Origin: Zanthoxylum bungeanum
Lineage: Eukaryota > Streptophyta > Magnoliopsida > Sapindales > Rutaceae
Assembly: GCA_019454045.1 (NCBI GenBank)
Contig: SKCR01001834.1
Location: 1-64,000 of the forward strand
DNA: 64,000 nt
Reading direction: 5' to 3'
Made by a program: the position numbers and the translations under genes. The notes beneath the pieces are model-generated. The model saw nothing but the letters and a program-made list of their open reading frames with translations, was not told where the DNA came from and did not search any database. Shown one piece after another: positions 23,890 through 35,356 of the stretch (its first letter is position 1; the number at the start of each line of letters is the position of its first letter).

Positions 23890-24720
23890 TAGCTCGGGTC
23901 GGGATACGTCCCACCGAGTCAGCCCTTCGGACTGGGGACGTAACATTCCCCCAGGTCCAAGTACCTTTCTCAGCTCGGGGTCGGGGTACGTCCCACCGAG
24001 TCAGCCCTTCGGATTGGGGGCGTAACATTCCCTCAGGTCCAAGTGCCTTTCACAGCTCGGGGTCGGGGTACGTCCCACCGAGTCAGCCCTTCGGACTGGG
24101 GGCGTAACATTCCCTCAGGTCCAAGTGCCTTTCACAGCTCGGGGTCGGGGTACGTCCCACCGAGTCAGCCCTTCGGACTGGGGGCGTAACATTCCTCAGG
24201 TCCAAGTGCCTTTCACAGCTCGGGGTCGGGGTACGTCCCACCGAGTCAGCCCTTCGGACCGGAGACGTAACATTCCCTCAGGTCCAAATGCCTTTCTCAG
24301 CTCGGGGTCGGGGTACGTCCCACCGAGTCAGCCCTTCGGACTGGGGACGTAACATTCCCTCAGGTCCAAATGCCTTTCACAGCTCGGGGTCGGGGTACGT
24401 CCCACCGAGTCAGCCCTTCGGACTGGGGGCGTAACATTCCCTCAGGTCCAAGTGCCTTTCACAGCTCGGGGTCGGGGTACGTCCCACCGAGTCAGCCCTT
24501 CGGACTGGGGGCGTAACATTCCCTCAGGTCCAAGTGCCTTTCACAGCTCGGGGTCGGGGTACGTCCCACCGAGTCAGCCCTTCGGACCGGAGACGTAACA
24601 TTCCCTCAGGTCCAAGTGTCGTTCTCAGCTCGGGGTCGGGTTGCGTCCCACCGAGTCAGTCCTTCGGACTGGGGACGTAACGTTCCCCCAGGCCCGAGCA
24701 TCTCTCACAGCTCGAGACAG
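23890..24720 (+). repeat. 82-bp tandem array, about 10 units
   Basis: Units start with (C)AGCTCGGG at 23890, 23971, 24053, 24135, 24216, 24298, 24380, 24462, 24544, 24626 and a decayed one at 24708. Spacing is 82 bp with two 81-bp exceptions. Middle units are near-identical. Each unit holds two inverted repeats: CTCGG...CCGAG around GGGGTACGTCCC, and GGACTGGGG...CCCCAGGTCC. The array lies between gag and the 3' LTR of the young element, where pol would normally be. Frames read through units but encode no known protein. Confidence 0.95.
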
Positions 24721-25105
24721 GATCACAATCCACCGAGCACATCATCGTTAGCTCAGAGGCAAAATTTTCTCCTCACAATCGAGATTGGATCAGTCAGGGG
24801 TCAGGACCCCCAAATCTCTGGTACAGATATTACAGAGGAGGAGTCATTTTTAGTTTGGACAACAAGAGGAACTTCATCTCCTGATGGAACGACCCAAGTA
24901 AGCAATTTGCTTTGAGGTGGAGAATCATTCTGAATAGAGTCAGCATCTCCAATAAACCGAGGATATGAAGATAGAAACAGAAGACTTAGTTGATGGCAAA
25001 GACAATTTCTCGGTGATTTCTGGAGCGACCACCAGCAAGGCGATCAGCACACCATTTTTTTTTATAGTTCCCGGCATCAACTCACAAACTCGTTGTTACC
25101 GAGAA

Positions 25106-25117
25106 CTAGGGGACAGA
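25106..25117 (+). other. Polypurine tract of the gag-only element
   Basis: AACTAGGGGACAGA directly precedes the 3' LTR start at 25118, in the expected position for the plus-strand primer. Confidence 0.6.
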
Positions 25118-25923
25118 TGTTGATGGTGTTTTTCGGGCACTATGTTATTTAAACAACACGACAGGGGTAAAATGGGTAACTCCATTGATCGAGACCGTTA
25201 AAGCCGACCCGACAACTTGACGGTAAGAGGCCGAGCACTTTATACTAAAAGGCCGAGCACTTGAGATCGGATGACCGGGCATTATCAGATCGACAACAAC
25301 ATTCTCAGTTCAAATGGCTATCATGACCGACCCCATGAAGACCGAGCACATGACGAGGCGTGCTCAGGAAGATAAAGCATCATATTCTTGCGGAAAAGGG
25401 ATAAGTTGTCCTACTTTAATGGGGTAAAGTAATAAGTTAATATCCTAATAGGATAAAGGAAGTAAATGTAGTTTTGATTAGGAATCCTTATGGAAAAGGG
25501 AATAGTTTTGACTAGGAATCCTGATAGGAAAAAGAGACCATCTCCAAATTAGGAATTCTTGTTTGATAGGAATCTGATTTCTTCACCATTATAAATAGGA
25601 GGGTAGAGTGAGTGTAGAAGGACAAGTTGAAGGCATCAAAAAATTAGTGATCAGAATCATCAAACTCTGATTTGTAAAAACAAAGAAGAGACCGAGAAGC
25701 ATATTTGAGTAATAAAAAGTACCATCATGTTCTTGTCCGTGGACGTAGGTCGGATCCAAATCCACCGAACCACGTTAAATCACCTTGTCTGATTGGCGTA
25801 TTTTCTTGTTTTCCGCTAAGTTTGCTTTTGGTTCCCTATAACCAAACAAATTCACAGTTGAAGGAGGATTCCCTCGGAGGTGATATTCCTACATTACCCT
25901 GAGACCAAAATCCACCGTCAACA
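25118..25923 (+). repeat. 3' LTR of the gag-only element
   Basis: Near-identical partner of 20120-20927. It is followed at once by the AGAGT target duplication and then by gag of the interrupted older element. Confidence 0.9.
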
Positions 25924-25928
25924 AGAGT

Positions 25929-27484
25929 CTTCATCACCTTCATCGTCAGTTAAAATGGTCGAGAACCAAAATGAAAACCCATCTGTCGAAGATGAAAATC
26001 CAGTTGATCAGGTAAAACATGGGTCTCAGCATGGTATCTTAATCATCCTAAGACACTCATACAATTCATGAATCCCACTAGGACATGATTACCATCTTGC
26101 ATTGTTTTCCCTCAGATGTATCACGTTTCAATTTTAAACCAGGTATCATCCAACTTTTACCCACATTCCACGGTCTAAAATCAGAAAATCTTTATCAACA
26201 CTTAAGAGAATTCGAAGAGGTATGTAATACTTGCACATACCAAAATTGCAGCATGAATATAATTTGACTTAAGTTTTTTCCATTTTCTTTAAAGGATAAA
26301 GCTAAAATTTTACTGGAGAACCTTAGGTCATGATCCATCAAAATATTGGATGATTTCCAAGAGCTATTTCTAAAAAACTTCTTTCCTCTCTCACAAGACA
26401 AATTCTTTTAAAAGAAGAATCACAACTTTCAACAAGAGTCGGAGGAAACACTTTACCAATGTTGGGAGAGATTTAAAGAGATGTTGAATGTCTATCCACA
26501 TCACGGGTTTAAAATATGGAGGTTGGTTTCCTACTTCTACGAGGGTTTAACACCTCAAGGTAGACAAATAATGGAAATGATGTGTAATGGTGAGTTTAGG
26601 GACAAAAATCTCGAATACGCACTAGATTACCTAGAACATATAGCAAAGAATGCACAACAATAGGACACAGTTGGCACTTATGAGTCGTCTATAAAACCAC
26701 AGTCATCTAGTAGATGTATGTTTAACCTTAGGGAATACCATGATATTTTTGCTAAATAAGCATATCTAGCTAAAAAAGTTGAGGTATTAGAAATTAGGAA
26801 GAGTGATCATGTCAGGTCAATTCCAGAAGTCACATGTCAAATCTGTAATTAAAATGAACATGTCACACAAGTTTGCCCAACCTTGCCAGCCTTACAAAAA
26901 TGTCTCCATGACCAAGTCAGTTCCATAAACACCTTCAAGAGACCAAATCCAAACTCATACTCCCAAACCTATAATTCTGATTGGAGAAATCATTCAAACT
27001 TCAATTTGATGAATGATAACCAAGCACAACCATTGCAACGACCTCCCCAGGTACACCAGAATTTTCAAAACTCCCATAATTATGCACCATATATCCCACC
27101 GCCTAGGAAAACCCTTGAGGATACCTTGCATCCATTCATTGAGAAACATGAAGCCATCAATAACCAAAATATGAAACCATTGATTGATCTGAAAGATACA
27201 TTCTCCAAAATCACATATGCATTGACCATTAATGAAAAAAGGGAAGTATCATGCACAACCACAGCCAAACCCCAAAAGTCATCAAAACTCTCACGAAAGT
27301 AGTTCTGATAATCAACACATAGACCAAGTCAAATATGTTATTACTCTTCGCAGTGGTAAGGTCATTTACAAACTTATTCTTGAACCTCGTGAAGTTGAAA
27401 ATAAATCAGATTCAGATGGTAAGGAATGGGTTGATGAACCATTACCTATCTTTGATGATAATAATTTTTCTCATATACCTCTAA
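25929..27484 (+). pseudogene. gag of old gypsy element B (Athila-like), decayed
   Basis: It continues element B after the inserted young element. Fragments in changing frames match plant Athila-type Gag: ENQNENPSVEDENP (25961), SRFNFKPGIIQLLPTFHGLK (26111), FSLKDKAKI (about 26286), RFKEMLNVYPHHGFKIW (26472), then LVSYFYEGLTPQGRQIMEMM (26523). A CxxC nucleocapsid remnant, VTCQICN, lies near 26830, and the tail has VKYVITLRSGKVI at 27329 and WVDEPLPIFDDNNFSH near 27430. The same tail occurs in the minus-strand relative at 57052-57600. There are many stops and frameshifts. No protease or polymerase follows, because the sequence passes straight into LTR-like DNA at 27485, so pol has been deleted. 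Confidence 0.8.
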
Positions 27485-27804
27485 TGAACATTAAAAAGTG
27501 AACATTTTATAAAAGAAAAACTATTTATTTTACACTTATAATTTCATTGTTGTTATAATAATAATAATATATTTAATATTTTTTGGAGAATCCAGTCAGA
27601 TTTTATATATATATAATATTTTATATACATTATACTAGAGGTCGCACCAAGATTATATATATATAATATTATTAAATAAAAAAAATAAAAAGTTGTCATC
27701 ACCTTTCAGTGATGCCAACCAATTTCTTATTAGAAAAAAGAAAGAAAGAAATATGTAAGAGAGGTGTCGAGCACCTCTATATTGGAGAATTTGTGAAGGG
27801 TTTC
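27485..27804 (+). mobile_element. Truncated 3' LTR of element B
   Basis: TGAACATTAAAAAGTG and the following AAAAGAAAAACT...TTTACACTTATAATTTCATT match the start of the 5' LTR at 18333. Later pieces (GAGGTG.CGAGCACCTC near 27760) match in order but with large deletions and TA-rich expansions (27600-27690). It ends against the inverted LTR at 27805. Confidence 0.6.
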
Positions 27805-29094
27805 TGACACGCTTAAAAAGTGGTTCTTTACTCCCAAGTATAAGAGTGTCGAAGTAATAAATTAACCCAGTAAGTTCGGGGTCGATCCACATGGAATAGA
27901 TTTAGTAAAATAAGATAATAATTCGAGTGAAAAATAAAAATGCTGAATTATTTGAAGTGATTAAAGAATTTTAAATTAGATTGTAACAATAAAATAAAAT
28001 ATCGGGGTTAGGGGATCCACTTTTAATATTTCAAATATAGAAATCTCACTTTTTATAATATATAAATTGTCATTATTACCCACTTAATTTATTTCATGAA
28101 TTAATTAGGCCAAAACATATAAAAATAGCCATAAAGGTGTGATAACTTTTGTCTATAACAAATTCAGTTAGATACTCAATTATGCCAAATAAATAAAACC
28201 AGCCATGTAGGCGGTAACAAAGTTTGTCAATAATTAATCCAGATTTAAATTAAGTATTAATCATTAGATTATAATTTATATATTATAATATAAGTGAGAT
28301 TAATCTATATTTTCATTTTAAAAGCTTCACTCTTAACTCCAGCAAAAAGAAATAAGCTACTCATAATTTAAATAAAAAGACAGCTAATTTTATTACTAAA
28401 AGGAAAAAATATTACAAGAAAGTTTTAGAAAAATAAAACACACAAAAGTTATAAATCCACAAATTTTCAAATAAAACTATGCAATCCAGACTAAGGAAAT
28501 AAGGTGTTGAGCACCTCTATTTATAAAGGGCTCAGCACCCTCTTTCCTTAACAATTTGCATTGCAAATTGTCAAAAATGATGGCTTTGACAATTTGCAAT
28601 GCAAATTGTCAAAAGTGATTGGCCTTTTACAATTTTTTTTTCTTCTTATTTTATTCGCTTTAATAATTATATATAATATACTTTGGACTGTTTTATCAAT
28701 TTCGGCCTTGAAAACCTTCGAACTAGACAATCTTCTCAACATCAAAGTTATAGATCTTTGAGTATTATTTCATCTGAAACTGGAATCACCTCAATCTGAT
28801 ATCAGAGTAAAAAGTTAAGGCCAAATTACGAAAATTACACAGGGTGGAATTTCTGAATTTGTATACTGTTAGAACGCCCTTTCAAGTTTTTGGTCTCCAA
28901 AATCCAAATGTCAAGTCTATTTTTCTAGATTTGCATCCAAAGTATTATTTCACCTACATAAAAGTTTAAAATCACAATAAACATAAATATAATTATTATT
29001 TAATAAACGTGCTAAATTAAGAAGATTAATGAAACTACAAGTGTAAAATGATTAATTTTTCTTTTAATAAATGTCCACTTTTTAGTATTCATCA
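27805..29094 (-). mobile_element. LTR of the element B family, inverted
   Basis: On the minus strand it starts TGATGAATACTAAAAAGTGG (29094) and ends AAGCGTGTCA (27805). It aligns along nearly its full length with 18333-19544. No internal domains of this orientation adjoin it and no matching target duplication was found (GTTTC against CACCC). It is a solo LTR or the product of rearrangement. It carries a short inverted repeat, CAATTTGCATTGCAAATTG, near 28551-28569, absent from the 5' LTR copy. Confidence 0.7.
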
Positions 29095-29717
29095 CACCCG
29101 TCAAACAACCTATTACTAGTCCATAGTAATTTAAGCAAAAACTTTAAAATAAAAATTCTTATCTAAGTTAATAATTGTTTTCTTTCTTTCTAAATAATTA
29201 AATAAGTAAATTATCTTGTACTTCTCACAATTCTTTCATATACACATAAAACAAGGTATCAATCAATTCATTGTGCCCACAATATTCACAGGTCTTGTTG
29301 AAAATAGAGTAATATTTTTGTCCTAAAATTAAATTACTTTTGGCAATGAAAGTTTATTTATAAATACCAAAAAATATTTTTTTTAATAATACATCTTCAA
29401 TCCTTGTAACGAGATTTAGGCCAGCGACTCACAAACTAGTTGGCTTTAGAGCACTAGGTGTTAAGACACTCACTTAATTGCTCGGATCCAATATATTAAA
29501 AAGAAAAAGTGTATGTTTTCCTTAAGATTTCTATTTAACCCATGTAACGAGCTTTGGGTCAATGACTCCCAGACCAGTTGGTCTTCGGGCATTAAGTGTT
29601 AAAACAAACATACGTACTTAATTGCTTGAGTTAGATAGGCTATGAAATCGAACTTATTCACATAAGTTTTTTTATTAAACTAACTCAAGCTCTACCGTTT
29701 TACGCGAACAATCACTA
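29095..29717. other. Spacer with a degenerate direct repeat
   Basis: Two segments of about 90 bp, from 29403 and from 29543, share TGTAACGAG.TTT.GG, AG.TTGG.CTT, GTGTTAA.AC and ACTTAATTGCT. The period is about 140 bp and the copies have diverged. No coding sequence. Confidence 0.5.
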
Positions 29718-29722
29718 CTTGC

Positions 29723-30891
29723 TGGTAAGTGCATGAAAATGTACTTTGAACATCGCTAATTCGGCTTGATTATCATGTATTTGATCTTAGTTATAGTTTA
29801 TTTTATGTCTTATTATTAGGAAGCAATGGAACATGAATCTTGGAGCAATTACACATGTTTCGGGACCTTACGGACGCATAGGAAGCACGCGGGAAAAGCG
29901 AAAACAAAGAAAACACAAGTCTAGAAATTTCAACTGGCGTCGCGACGCCGCTTCAGCATGGAGCCATAGAAGATGCATGAGAGTTTGGCACCGCGGTGCC
30001 CCGTCAGATCCCCAGACACTTAATTAGGTCGTATTTTATACGTATAAGGACTCGAGGACTTCCCAATATAAACCCAAGTTCGTCCAAAACCCTAAAAAAA
30101 GAGGAGAAAACACACACAAAAGAGTTGAAGTCACATATTTTAAGAGAGAACAACGAGGAAGCTTCAAGCTAGACAGAATGTCTCTCTGATCTATCCAGGC
30201 TATGTCTCTCTTCTTTATGGAGAACTAATCTTCTAGGCAAAATTAAGGATGAACTCTTGTAATTAAGTTCTTATATTCATGTTTTTGATTCCTGAATACT
30301 TTTCAACGTTTAATAAGATTGATGATTTGTTATTCTTTATCATCTTTTGATTATAAACCCAGAGATTGTGTTTTACCAATTTACATATAGGAATAGTCAT
30401 GTTTCTTCTATGTGTAATTCGGAAACCTAGCTGTGATTGGTTATGTTATTTTATGAGTTAATCTTCTGCTGCAGTATTGCCTGTGGGTATTTGTCGACGT
30501 TAGATTGGTCATAACGATAACATAGTATGATGTTAACATAGAGAAAACAATTCATCGATTACCTTAGAATTTAATATGTTTTGAATTGAAATATCTTTCG
30601 ATTGTTGGTTTGGGATGTGAAACCTTCAATTGAGTAATAAAAAGGAATCAACTACTGAATGTAGGGATTTGATATAAGAGGGATTCCCGACGCTTTGCTG
30701 CTTTTTTCTACTGATAACTTTTAAGTGTTTTTTTCATAATCTTTAATTTACATTACCAATTCAATCTTTCTCTTTAATTAAGTTATTGTTGACGTTTTGT
30801 TTAAGTGAATTAGTTCCTTGTAACCATCTCTATGAGGAATCGACACCCCAAAAATACTGCGATAACTACAAGTACTTTTTGGGCGTAATCA
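29723..30891 (+). repeat. 5' LTR of the Athila-like element
   Basis: It starts TGGTAAGTGCATG (TGATAAGTG in the partner) and ends GGGCGTAATCA. It carries one CpG palindrome, GGCGTCGCGACGCC (29936-29949), where the partner LTR has two. The probable TATA box is TATAAACCC near 30067. Confidence 0.9.
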
Positions 30892-30896
30892 AATTT

Positions 30897-30913
30897 TGGC
30901 ATCCTTGTCGGGG
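30897..30913 (+). other. Primer binding site of the Athila-like element
   Basis: TGGCATCCTTGTCGGGG lies 5 bp after the LTR and is a mutated form of the usual TGGCGCCGTTGCCGGGG. Confidence 0.65.
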
Positions 30914-31200
30914 AGACGGTTTACAAGCAAAATGAGCATGTTTGCTTAGTTAACAACAAAGCGGTAAATTCGTTCCATCTTTATTTATTTATTTATTTTA
31001 TTTCAGTTTTAGTTTTAGTTTAAATTCTTATTTTTAGTTTAGTTTCTTTTATTTCTGTTTCTCGTATTATTTATGTTTGAGTGCATACCTAGACTTAGGG
31101 ATCAGTTTGGTAGATTTGTTAGAACTAAAGAGGAAGATTCAGATTCAGAAAGTCTGTTTGACAATCTTTTGCTACACCATCTACATCTAGCACACACAAC

Positions 31201-33470
31201 ATGAGTGACTACGAGAGACCACCTATTAGAACTCTTGAGGAGTACCTCCATCCCACTCGCACAGCTACACCATCATGCATAATGTTTCCTCCGCATGCGC
31301 CACATATAGACTTTAAACTTGGAATGATACAATATGTCTCAACCTTTCATGGTTTGGAGAATGAGAACCCTTATGCGCATATTAGAGAGTTTTAAGAAGT
31401 CGTAACAACCTTTCATGACCGATTTGGGACTACAGATACAATTAGGCTTAAGTTCTTCCCTTTTGCCCTTAAGGATAGAGCTAAAAACTGGTTGTATTCT
31501 CTGAGACCTCGTTCGATAGGATCATGGGGTGAGATGGCACAAATATTTTTCAATAAATATTTCCCACACCATAAGACTAATGCCCTAAAAAGACAAATCT
31601 CTACCTTTTCCAGAAAGACAGTGAAACCCTTTATCAAACTTGGGAGAGGTTTAAGAAGATGTTAGCTAGTTGTCCTCACCATGGGTATGAGAGTTGGCGC
31701 TTAGTGAGTTACTTTTATGACGGTCTAACCCCTAGGGATCACCAATTCATTGAGACGATGTGCAATGGTGAGTTTATATGAAAGGACCTTAACGAGGCAC
31801 TCGAGTACTTAAATGACCTAGCCGAAAAATCCCACACTTGGACTGTAACTAATGCTTTGGATAGCACAGATATGACATGTTCCATCCCTTCTAGCGGAGG
31901 CATACACCACTTTAGGGAAGAGGATATTCTCAGAGCATATGTTGAGCTATTGACTAGAGAGATAAGAGCTTTAAAAGCCAAAGATAGCAAGACTATGCAT
32001 GCAGTAGTTCAGTTAGAACCCCAAGGGGCATGTTTTGTGTATAAAGGGAGTGACCATCTAATCCAAGAGTGTCATTTATATGGTGAGACTAGGGAAACAT
32101 ATGAGGAACAATACAATACCTTAGGGATGTACAAGAAACCTTATACACCGTATTCAGATACTTATAATCATGGTTGGCGGAACCACCCAAATTTTTATTG
32201 GAAACATGAGTCTCAACTAGGGATGGCAGTGGGTAGGGTATGGTGCGGGTTTTCCATTACCAAACCCGCATCCGCATATGTAAATAAATTACCAAACCCG
32301 CACCATACCCGTTGCGGGTTTTAATTTTCATTACCAAACCCGCACCGCATATAAAAATAAATTACCAAACCCGCATTGGTACCCAACGGATTTTTTGCGG
32401 GTTTTTAAAATATTGAATTACTTTGTGTTCTTAATAATATGATTTTTTAATTAAATAATTTATTTTTAATTGCTAGCTGTAATTTTTACATTTGTTTTTC
32501 ATTTGACATATACAACATGCAATGTATGTATATACAGTAGATACATAACATAATGTATGACAGACTCAGTACATTATGTTTATTTTTTCATATAAACATA
32601 ATTAAAACGAGTTCTTCCCTTCATAATTATAATTATCTAAGTTAGCCAACTCAATCGACAATAAGCTAAAAAGTAATCACCAAACTTTGGTCATATTTTT
32701 TATGCTAAGCGTAATGAAAGTGAAGCTTACAGGACTCAAGTGGTGTAAGTGTAATGAAAAAACAGGAAAGCTACTGAAGTTGCAGCAAACACTAGCTTAT
32801 TTTGCTCATCTCTCATTTCTGATCATGTGAACTTAATCAAAATTTTTGTATTATAATTTTATTAACAACTGTGATTAAAAAAAAACAATAATAGTCATGC
32901 AAAAAATCTTCAGTTGGGCAGGTTGCGGGCTGCGGCTGAGTGGGAGTGTGGAACTGTGGATTAATATTTTAGGTTTAGGTTTTGTTAGTTGTTTTTATAT
33001 GAAGGTTTTTTTATATTGTCCTAAAAATATTAATTAATAAAAAAATAATATTGCGGGTATGCGGATACCCGTATTTTTTTCTTAAATACCAAACCCGCAC
33101 CGCACCCGCCGCGGGTTCTGCTTTAAATTACCAAACCCGCACCGCACCCACTAATATATTTACCAAATCCTACCCATTGCGGGCGGATTTTTGTGGGTTT
33201 GCGGGTTTATGGGTAAAATTGCCATCCATAGTCTCAATAGCCCACTCAAACATCACAGCCTAGAAGTTACAGTGCCCCGAGTATCACACATCTGTCATTC
33301 ATAGTAATTCTTTAGTGGACACTGTGCACGTATTTATAGAGGCTCAGAGTAAAATTAATCAAAGGTTTGAGTCACTGATAGCTCATGTGGTTGAAGATAA
33401 TAAGGAGATAAAGAGTCAAGTCTCTAAGTTGACTAATGTCCTAAGTGTGCAAGAACAAGGAAAATTTTCA
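31201..33470 (+). pseudogene. gag of the Athila-like element, split by two insertions
   Basis: Gag capsid protein fragment. It starts MSDYERPPIRTLEEYLHP (31201), followed by DFKLGMIQYVSTFHGLENEN, AKNWLYSLRPRSIGSW (about 31481), TWERFKKMLASCPHHGYESW (about 31640), LVSYFYDGLTPR and a nucleocapsid region near 32020-32080 with C...H...CHLYG. A tail NHGWRNHPNF lies near 32166-32196. In-frame stops (for example near 31393 and 31778) and a frameshift near 31600 disable it. The hAT-like element enters at 32218. After it the gag-protease linker continues to 33470, where the copia element enters. Confidence 0.8.
32218..33230. mobile_element. Non-autonomous hAT-like element, 1013 bp
   Basis: Terminal inverted repeats TAGGGATGGCA (32218) and TGCCATCCATA (ends 33230) are flanked by 8-bp duplications GTCTCAAC (32210-32217) and GTCTCAAT (33231-33238), one mismatch. 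Both subterminal regions are packed with repeats of ACCAAACCCGCACC in both orientations, as in plant hAT elements that bind their transposase subterminally. The AT-rich middle has no transposase frame, so it depends on a helper. Confidence 0.85.
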
Positions 33471-33477
33471 TCTCATG

Positions 33478-35341
33478 TGTAGGACAATTATGACCCATAT
33501 CATCACTATTTGTAAAAGACATTGTGGTTTTTGTATAAATTAACTATGTGACAATGGAAATTGTTATTTTATCATTTTGTAATTAGATTACTTGAATACA
33601 TATAAATGATAAAAGTCCTTATGATTAGTTCCAGATTAATAAGATATGAGACAGTATCAATCCACAGAGGTTTAATCATTAAATATCCCTAGTCGTATTA
33701 TTATCGAGACTGGACATCGATAATGCGAAATTGACTAGTATTGCACTTGTACGTGTTATGGAAGCGTAACAACATAGTTCTCATATATTTAAGTATTCGA
33801 TACTTATGCAAGTATGATAGGAGGTTGTGTTTGCCGATGGTACGGAAACAGCTTCGCTCTGTATAGACCCCGCAGAATCTATTGGTAGTATGACTATGTG
33901 TCTATGGGAATCCGCATCAGGGTAGGTGTATTTGGTCTTAACATGAGACTTGCATCGCTAATACTTGCGACAATCAATACGCTTTGGTTTTGGTCGTCCG
34001 GGACTTTAACAGGTTCTGTATACGCCTCTTTTGGGTTTATTGAGAATCGTAGTGTATTGGGTGTGATGTCAAGACAGAAGTATCACTTCAGTCATATGGA
34101 GATGATGATCACGCAGGGATACAAAATTGGTTCTCTATTATGATGATCACGCAGGGATAAAGAGACTAGAGACTATTCCAGCCTCAGGCCTTGCATGTGA
34201 CATCAGATACTGGGTCGCAATATGCAATACTACTTATACTACGCCTGACAAAGATTATATATTCCTTAAATAATATTTCTGGAGAATTGGGTAGGCACGG
34301 CACTTTACTAGAAGCTAACCATGTCTTGTAAATCGGTAGGAACGTGGTACTGGGTACGCACGTGTTCGGATAGTCCGACGACCGGATTTACTACCAATAT
34401 ATCCAGAGATCTCATTGGGTCATTTCCCGAAGATTCACCGATGACATATGACTCGAATAAAATTAATCTGGGATTAATTATGAGAGAGAGAGAAAATTAA
34501 TCTATGATTAATTACGGCGAGAATTTATTTGAGATAAAATTCAATTAATAGAGAGAGAACGTTTAATTCAGAATTAATCGATAAAATAATATATTCGATA
34601 TATTAAATGAAATTAGATTTCAAAGCGGAATTAAAATTGGATTTTAATTCGGGCGAACGAATTAATTTAGAATTAATTCGCGAGCGACTTTCGTAATAAT
34701 TTTGCGATGCATTATTATTTAATTAAATTTGATTTAATTACGGGGCGACGGAAAATTCGTTTAATCGGATTAAGCGAACCCGAGCCCGAAGTGTGTAGAG
34801 CAAGCCACTTGAATTTTGAATTCAAATAGGTCCCACCAACATACATCACTTGTCCATCAAGTGTCAAGTTGAGTGATGGAAGTGGGTAGAGGCATTAATT
34901 GCCAATTTTCCCTCCAAGACTTTGCTTTTGCTTTTGGTAAATGATATACCAACTTTAGGGGTTTGACTTTCATAAGTTGTATTTGGTTTTAGAAATCAAA
35001 AATACCAAAAACACAAAAGCTCTAACTTCTCCTCCATAGTGGCCGAAACTCTCCCTCCATTGCTTATTAATTTTTGATTCAAAAATCTTCATTGCTAGCA
35101 CATCAAAGGGTCTACAAAGGTGATAGGGAAACATCCCTTGAGTTTGGAATTCATTCACCAAGCTTGGAGCTCAACATACAATCAAAGAGAGGAGCTTGAA
35201 GCACTTCTAAAGGAGACAAATTTTTTGTTCTCAACACATCCAAGAAACTGATCGTTGTAAGTATTTTTCTGCATTCTTACTTCGAGTATTCACATCTTTT
35301 ATGCTTATTTGATCTTGGAATTGTTCTTAGAGAACCCAACA
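33478..35341 (+). repeat. 5' LTR of the nested copia element
   Basis: It starts TGTAGGACAATTATG (TGTTGG in the partner) and ends GAACCCAACA. It contains the palindrome array at 34461-34776. Compared with 41484-43396 it lacks about 80 bp near 34140. Confidence 0.9.
34461..34776 (+). repeat. Palindrome array in copia LTR, copy 1
   Basis: About ten consecutive short palindromes with 3-nt centres: AATTAATC-tgg-GATTAATT (34461), AATATAT-tcg-ATATATT, GAAAT-tag-ATTTC, GAATTAAAAT-tgg-ATTTTAATTC, CGAATTAATT-tag-AATTAATTCG, TAATTAAAT-ttg-ATTTAATTA and CGTTTAATC-g-GATTAAGCG. See the matching finding. Confidence 0.9.
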
Positions 35342-35342
35342 A

Positions 35343-35356
35343 TGGTATCATGAGCC
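35343..35356 (+). other. Primer binding site, initiator tRNA-Met type
   Basis: TGGTATCATGAGCC directly follows the 5' LTR and is one inserted base away from the usual copia primer site TGGTATCAGAGCC. Confidence 0.85.

Larger units (their letters stand above)
20115..25928 (+). mobile_element. Young gag-only LTR retrotransposon (TR-GAG-like), complete
   Basis: A complete element at 20120-25923 is flanked by a perfect 5-bp target duplication AGAGT (20115-20119 and 25924-25928). Its LTRs (20120-20927, 808 bp; 25118-25923, 806 bp) are almost identical; I see one short indel/substitution cluster near 20563/25562 and a single C difference near 20695/25692. This implies recent insertion. The LTRs begin TGTTGATGG and end CCGTCAACA. 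Inside are a primer site, a damaged gag, and about 2.1 kb of tandem and degenerate repeats. There is no protease, reverse transcriptase, RNase H or integrase, so movement would need proteins from another element. It interrupts the older gypsy element B. Non-autonomous LTR elements with gag only are known as TR-GAGs; the label is by structure. Confidence 0.9.

Noticed and set aside
23890..24720. Regular repeats considered as a CRISPR array
   Set aside because: Units are contiguous 82-bp repeats without unique spacers, in plant DNA inside a retrotransposon.
33898..34143. A reading frame starting MSMGIRIRVGVFGLN that recurs in several places (33898, 41904, 62657)
   Set aside because: It lies wholly inside homologous LTRs and recurs because the LTRs are copies. 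It is broken in the LTR at 59423, has no family resemblance and shows no codon-level conservation.
35343..35356. tRNA-Met-like sequence as a tRNA gene
   Set aside because: Only the 3' complementary stretch is present and it sits at the expected primer site after an LTR.
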